Of a DNA stretch of 60,000 bases, positions 54,190 through 60,000 are shown one piece after another. The translations under genes and the position numbers were made by a program. The stretch lies in NCBI RefSeq assembly GCF_964340395.1, contig NC_135552.1:11231194-11291193 (forward strand). Direction: 5' to 3'. The stretch is from Glandiceps talaboti (lineage: Eukaryota; Hemichordata; Enteropneusta; Spengelidae). Numbering within the stretch: position 1 is the stretch's first letter; every line of letters begins with the position of its first letter. Under the pieces are notes generated by a model. It was not told where the DNA came from and did no database searches. It saw nothing but the letters and a program-made list of their open reading frames with translations.

Positions 54190-55155
54190 GACATCATGGA
54201 GTTTGCCTGGGGCTCGCTCAGGCATATACCACGTTGTAGGCACGCTGATTTACATGTACAGTGGAAATCAATATTGCATGCAGTTTGAAAGGGAGGTATA
54301 TATACCAAATTGCAGTCATTGCTCTACATGTACTTCTCTGGAAATCAATGTCATGGAGTTTGCCTGGGAGGCATATACCATGTTGTAAGAACTCTGATCT
54401 ATATGTACATGTACAGTGGAAATCAATATTGCATGCAGTTTGACTGGGGCACATACATATACCCTATCATTCTGATCTACATGTACAGTGGAAATCAATA
54501 TTGCATGCAGTTTGACTGGGGCACATACATATACCCTATCATTCTGATCTACATGTACAGTGGAAATCAATATTGCATGCAGTTTGACTAGGGCACATAC
54601 ATATACCCTATTGCTATCATTCGGATCTACATGTACAGTGGAAATCAATATTGTATGCACTTTGACTGGGGCACATACATATACCCTATTGCTATCATTC
54701 TGATCTACATGTACATGTACAGTGGAAATCAATATTGCATGCAGTTTGACTGGGGCACATACATATACCCTATTGCTATCATTCGGATCTACATGTACAT
54801 GTACAGTGGAAATCAATATTGTGCACAATTTGACTTGGAGGTACATTGTATATACCACATAGAGGTTACTCTGCTCTACAGTGAAAATCAATATTGCATG
54901 CAATTTGACTGGGGCACGTACATCTACATGTCCCACATTGCAGTCACTCTGCTTTACAGATACAGAGGAAATCAATATTGCATGCAGTTTGACTGGGGCA
55001 TGTACATGTACATGTCCAACATTGCAGTCACTCTGCATACATACATGTACGGTGGAAATCAATACTGCGTATACAGTTTGACTGGGCGGCATGTACCTCA
55101 TTGCAGTTATTCTGCTCTACATGTACAGTGGAAATCAATATTGTGTGCAGTTCTA
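54190..55155. repeat. 72-84 bp minisatellite, about 13 copies
   Basis: Unit CAGTGGAAATCAATATTGCA, then GCAGTTTGACTGGGGCA, CATACATATACCCTAT, TCTGATCTACATGTA. Starts at 54414, 54486, 54558, 54636, 54720 and 54804 are 72, 72, 78, 84 and 84 bp apart. Length changes come from added ACATGT or TTGCTA hexamers, so all units keep the same frame. Long open frames arise on both strands (786 nt on -, 543 nt on +). Confidence 0.95.
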
Positions 55156-55589
55156 ATGATCAAACATTTCTGATAGGAGCAATATTCAAGCATAAACACT
55201 AACAAAAAGTGAAACAAGTACATGTAACCTCTGTCAATTAGTGTATGTTAACATTTTAAAAACCCAATGTGCAGGCACATCTACATGTATATTGATACCA
55301 TAAATAGTTCACACACAATTCAAACAGGTAAACACTTGAATCAATAGTGAACAGCGAAGGTTTTGAATTACACATGCAAGTTTATGTGAATTCAGAATTA
55401 GATTGTGAATACCAATCTTTTATTACTTATACTGATCAGATGGAGGTTATATACAGACTTAGTTTGCAGTGAATTTGTGAGGTTGACTATTAACTTGTAT
55501 CAGACAAGGTTGATCGTTAAAACTGCACACATTCTTGATTTCCACTGTAGCTGCTCATCTGTTCTACATGTAGTTGTTTGACCAATTCT

Positions 55590-56680
55590 GGCATCTCTCG
55601 TTCACCAACTGTGCAGGACTCTATTCTATTTAGTCACATAACTTTAAGTTTAATACTAACATTAAGTTTAATACTCTACAAGAACACATAGTAATACTGG
55701 TCTGTTGTACTTGTACCAATCTGGCATCTCTTTCACCAACTTCACAGGAATCTTTTAGACTATTAGCACTTGCGCATTCCCGCAATGGTGGGAATCGGTG
55801 GTGAAAGGGTTAAATCTTGGGTCAAACCAATGTTTACCATTCACACAATTTTAATGACCTACATGTACATGTACAGACATAGTCACTGGTCTGTTCTACT
55901 TGCAGGAGTCTGGCGTCTCTCCTTGACCAAATTGACAGGAATCTTTCCTGCATGTACCAATCTTGGGTCAAAATCAATGTTTACCACTCAAACAATTTTA
56001 ATGATCTACATGTGTACATACATGTACTGGTATACCCATGTAGTAATTAGTCTGTTCTACTGGCAGGAGTCTGGCATCTCTCCTTGACCAAATTGACAGG
56101 AATTTTTAGCACATGTACTAATCTTGGGTCAAAATCAATGTTCACCACTAACACTATTTATACAGTAAATGCTCTACTACATGTACACATAGTTTCTGGT
56201 CTGTTTTAGTTGCATGAGTCTGGCATTTCTCTGTCACCCTGACCTACTTGGTAGGAATGTTTCTACTTTACCCTTGGTCAAAACCAATCTTTACCACTCA
56301 CAGTATGTAATTGATTTCCTACATTTACTAATCAATCTAGGGTCAAAATCAATGTTTACTACTCACACATTACTGGGCTACAGGTACATATAATTGCGGG
56401 TCTGTTTTAGTTAAAACCATAGACCCTACACTTTCTAGGGTCAATGGTTAAACCTGTCTGACTTTCCTCCCTTTAACCCTGACCCACTTGACAGGAATCT
56501 TTTCTACTTCTCCTTGGTCAAAACCAATGTTTACCATTCAACTCTACATGTGTACACATAAATTGTTGGTCTGTTTTAGTTAAAACCAGTCTGGCATTTC
56601 TCTGTGTAACCCTGACCAGGAATTCTTAATACTTCTTGTTCAAAACCAATGTTTACCCTTCATGGGATGTAATTGGTTTC
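55590..56680. repeat. Degenerate repeat of about 130-190 bp, about 6 copies
   Basis: Units contain AGTCTGGC(A/G)T(C/T)TCTC, GACC..TTGACAGGAATCTTT, CTTGG(G)TCAAAA(C/T)CAATGTTTACCA and TCTGTT(C/T)TA. A small near-palindrome sits inside (56415-56449, AACCATAGACCCTA against TAGGGTCAATGGTT). Confidence 0.85.
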
Positions 56681-56689
56681 CCCACTACT

Positions 56690-58535
56690 CCAAGATATGT
56701 TTACAATGCCAGTAATGCACACATATAAAGCATTTCAAGTTTACATTGGAGATATATGTGGTATTTAGCTACAGGTCTTAATTAAACAATGCCACACTCT
56801 CAATGTTTATTTAAAGTAACATTAAACTGTAATATATCATAACAAAAATAATTAATTGCAGTAATCAAAATTGTATTATAAACTTTATTTGGTTTTAATT
56901 TCAAACTATGAATGCTTATTTTGTGGATAAGAAATTTCAAATTAATTACTTCGCTGTTGAAAGTGAAATCAATAAGGCAGTTTTTAATGAAGTATAATTT
57001 GTACTTACTTATAACTTTTACAGATCTGCAATAAATGATAAATGGGTACACACATAGCGTGGATCTTCAATTACATTTGTACACTGGCGGGCTTTTACTA
57101 GAAGCTTGAATCAATAGTTTTCATAAAATATCACGAAAAAACCTATCAACACTTGAAACGTGACAAAGAATCAAGCCGTTGCAGTTGTTGGAATTTATTG
57201 CACGACATTTACTAAAGGTACATTTTTAATAAATGTGTGTACAAGAACATCTGTTGTACCTTATGAGGCCTACTTTCAAATCAAAGCACATTGCTGGAGT
57301 TTCTGTTACCGTAGTAATCGACCAGAAACTATAAAATGAACAATGCCACACTTTTGGAACAATCTGAAGAAAGAATCAGTCTAACACACTTTACTTTTAA
57401 GGCTTACTTCATCAACACTTTGCCTAGTAGGGCTAACATGATATACATGTACACACAGTACAGTCATCAACACTAAAATTGTAAGACTGGCATCTTGTTT
57501 TCTTCTGTATCAACAAACCACTGTACAATATTTCACCCACAACTCTCTCTGATTTGTACTCTCGCACATATGCTTCTTCAAGTCACCAGTGCAAATCTCA
57601 CTAGTGTACAGGGTTTTGAGAAAACATTTTTTTCATTTTCAAACTGTACTATCATCACTGATGAGTTTCTGATGGTATATAACAATAGTTGGATGAGACA
57701 GACTGCTAGTGTTAATCAATCACATATGATATTCAAGCTGGAAGCAGTGCGAAAATGCGTAATTTCAAATGACAACATTTCAAACAATAGGGTTTAAACA
57801 TTTGTAGATCATGTGTAGATGGCAAAACTGATCTATACTGACTCTGTGCAATGCTTGGTATGATACCCATTTTCCTTGGTTCAAATATTCAGAAGTCTAA
57901 GGAGATAGAAATTTCATAAATTTTCAAGACTTTCTTGAAAGCAAAGGCATGCAGAATATTTGCAAGGGAACCAAGAAACATTCGCACTTGTTATGACTTC
58001 ACAAAAGATATTCATTTCTGTGAATAGGTAAAACAAAAGTAATTTACATGTTAAAACTCTCTACACAAACCGACTACGAGTACTACACGCAAGTTGGTAA
58101 GTACTTGATGTTGAAAAGTGTTTTATTCACAGTATGTGTTTCATTTATTTGTTGGTGCATTTTTATCTAAAATTTGCAACTTTTCTATTTTATTCTCAAT
58201 GATCATACTTTTGGTACATATTCAAATGTAATTGTTATGCTTTGAAATGTGAAAAAGTATTGCTTTAATCTCGGAAGTTATAAAATAAGGAACATCCAAG
58301 CATTGTACAAATCAGCGAGAGTTGTGGGTTAAATATTGTACAGTGCAAGCAATCTTCACAGATAAATGAATACCCACGACTTCCAATTATGTTTGTATAA
58401 TAATAATAATTACTCCATATAGAAGTTTATCCTTGACTCCAGTGAGTCATGCACACAAATTAGATCATTTTCCTGTTTCTTACTATTTTACTTGTCATTC
58501 AGAAAATGACTACCAATATAAGAGTTCATACAATC
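56690..58535. other. Non-coding sequence, no feature seen
   Basis: AT-rich sequence with no recognisable exon, repeat or RNA gene. Confidence 0.45.
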
Positions 58536-58540
58536 AATGT

Positions 58541-59489
58541 ACAACTGCCGACATCACACCATTTACAAACAGAACCTGTTACAAACAGGGAAAGTAAACA
58601 AATGAATTGGATTAACAAACACTTGGCACAGCATGTTGGAGTAGCAGAGACTTGTATTACACACCATGGTTTGATAAGAACAGTTTTATGGCCTCTTTAT
58701 TGTATACATGAAATGCCAGGGGAACTGGAAATTTGTTTATGAACATGAACTATTATATGATATATCATATTATAGCATTACCAATTCCAGTGAATTTTGT
58801 GACGTCATCGCTGTACATTATTACTGATAATGTACTCCTTTATTGGGCATCGCGGGTCCGGAACGAGCATAACAATACAAGCTTATTTGTTCTGTTTCTT
58901 CATACGACTATTTTTTCGAAATGCATGTTGTTACTTATGATTGTCATTTCCACTGTTTAAAAATACAACGCATTCATGAAACAAATTTGTGTTCACAGCA
59001 GTTCATTGGAGTGTATATGTGTGTGTACGTGTACGTACGTGTGTCGCTATGATTAGTATTCAGCTTCCGGGCCAAACATGGCAGACGATGTTCAGCGCTG
59101 TGTATATTATACGTTGTTTTGCGTTTCTCGGTCTACAAATTCACTGGAATTGGCAAAACTATAAAATAATAACAATAATGTACGTCCTCCCAGTCCATAA
59201 TGGACTCAAGCAAACTTTGCACTCCATAATGGGCTCGGCTGTCGCCTCACTCATTATGTCGTTCAAAGTTTGCTTTCGTCCATTATGGGCTGGGAGGGCG
59301 TACATTATTGTTTAAATAATAAAGAGGGCATAAAACTGTTCTTATCAAACTATGAAATGTAATACAAGTCTGGACTCTTTGTATGTCCAACATGCTGTGT
59401 CAAGTGTTACTTAATCCAATCCATTCAGTTGTTCACTTTCCCTGTTTGAAACGATTTCCGTTTGTCTACACTCTGATGTCGGCAGTTGT
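58541..59489. mobile_element. 949-bp element with terminal inverted repeats of about 165 bp
   Basis: Left arm 58541-58702 (ACAACTGCCGACATCACACC, AAACAGGGAAAGT, ACAGCATGTTGGA, TTTGATAAGAACAGTTTTAT) pairs with right arm 59317-59489, its imperfect reverse complement. The core carries a CRE-like TGACGTCA (58800), CTTCCGG (59064) and AAACATGGC (59075), with a 28-codon frame MADDVQRCVYYTLFC from 59078. A separate 48-bp-arm hairpin lies at 59171-59312. No transposase is recognisable. Confidence 0.85.
59171..59312. repeat. Hairpin with arms of about 48 bp inside the long-TIR element
   Basis: AACAATAATGTACGTCCTCC (59171) through CAAACTTT (59218) is mirrored by AAAGTTTG (59265) through TACATTATTGTT (59312) with four or five mismatches. 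The loop of about 46 bp contains another CTCCATAATGGGCTCGG unit. Confidence 0.92.
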
Positions 59490-59539
59490 AACATCTAGCC
59501 TTGTGACGGCCGACAAGCTCTAGGATACAAGACAGTAGT

Positions 59540-59612
59540 TTTGATAAGGGCGGTAAGTAGGTAAAATTTACGAGGTTACCATGTCATTTTACCTGGGTTT
59601 TCCAAACAAACA
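59540..59612. mobile_element. Short fragment of the 33374 MITE family
   Basis: TTTTGATAAGGGCGGTAAGT, AGGTAAAATTTACGAGGT and CATTTTACCTGGGTTTTCCA resemble the left part of the 33374-33543 element. Confidence 0.55.
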
Positions 59613-59708
59613 TGCATGACCAACTTAAAGATGCATCTCGACTGCACGGTAATCAAGCTACATTGTATGTAAGATCCAACACTTTACAGTAATTTCTAGC
59701 TAGAGACA

Positions 59709-59727
59709 TAAATAAATAAATAAATAA

Positions 59728-59758
<31 letters not shown>

Positions 59759-59762
59759 AAGA
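59709..59762. repeat. (AAAT)n microsatellite
   Basis: About 13 AAAT/ATAA tetramers. Confidence 0.95.
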
Positions 59763-60000
59763 TATATAATAAACGCATAATCTACAAATACAATTGATAT
59801 TTTTTTTAATTCATGAGAGACTACGGCAAAAGACAAATAAAATCTGTATGGAAATTTCCAATATTTAGAAAGTTAAACTAAAATAAAGTACAGTACTGTA
59901 CCATTTCCTTCAGGTGTATATGATATATGATATCTGACACTTTTTTAACTGATTTATGTCAGTCGTGGGCAAATGTTGTGTAAACATCACAGTGACTCTG

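Noticed and set aside
54316-55101. 261-codon minus-strand frame
   Set aside because: It follows the 72-84 bp minisatellite unit exactly; there is no known domain, and an equally repetitive frame exists on the + strand.
59078-59164. Short frame MADDVQRCVYYTLFC as a real gene start
   Set aside because: It has only 28 codons before a stop, lies inside a mobile element, and no donor or downstream exon could be supported.

Overview
This is animal nuclear DNA, very probably from a marine invertebrate. It is AT-rich, has exons of 50-280 bp separated by introns of 0.3-6 kb with GT-AG borders, and carries dense microsatellites, minisatellites and short inverted-repeat transposons. Both genes are metazoan families that I recognise from the protein sequence. 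I cannot name the species. The genes would fit a hemichordate, amphioxus or lophotrochozoan, and a vertebrate looks unlikely because the ankyrin gene resembles all three vertebrate paralogues about equally.

Layout. (1) At 187-5815 on the + strand lies the 3' part of a MAP3K20 (ZAK) orthologue. Seven exons encode the end of the kinase region, a coiled coil, a SAM domain, a YEATS-like domain and a long RG-rich tail. The kinase exons lie left of the window. (2) At 5816-17643 is about 11.8 kb of intergenic and 3'UTR sequence between two convergent genes, with several small inverted-repeat elements but no convincing gene. (3) At 17644-50099 on the - strand lies an orthologue of ANKRD28/ANKRD44/ANKRD52, the ankyrin regulatory subunit of protein phosphatase 6. 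I reconstructed 24 exons with consistent phases, giving 1,010 codons plus a stop. Only the short first coding exon is missing. (4) At 50100-60000 is the 5' intron or upstream region of that gene, filled with minisatellites and a 949-bp long-terminal-inverted-repeat element.

Function. MAP3K20 is a cytosolic MAP kinase kinase kinase of the ribotoxic stress response, and the ANKRD28 family are scaffolds that target PP6. The two are tail to tail. I see no sign of co-regulation.

The most unusual features are structural. In at least four introns of the ankyrin gene there are decayed partial copies of an adjoining exon edge together with its splice site. Two non-autonomous DNA elements (47823-49128 and 58541-59489) have CpG-richer cores unlike the surrounding DNA. 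Several families of foldback elements recur within the window. I found no tRNA, rRNA or CRISPR, and no prokaryote-like system.
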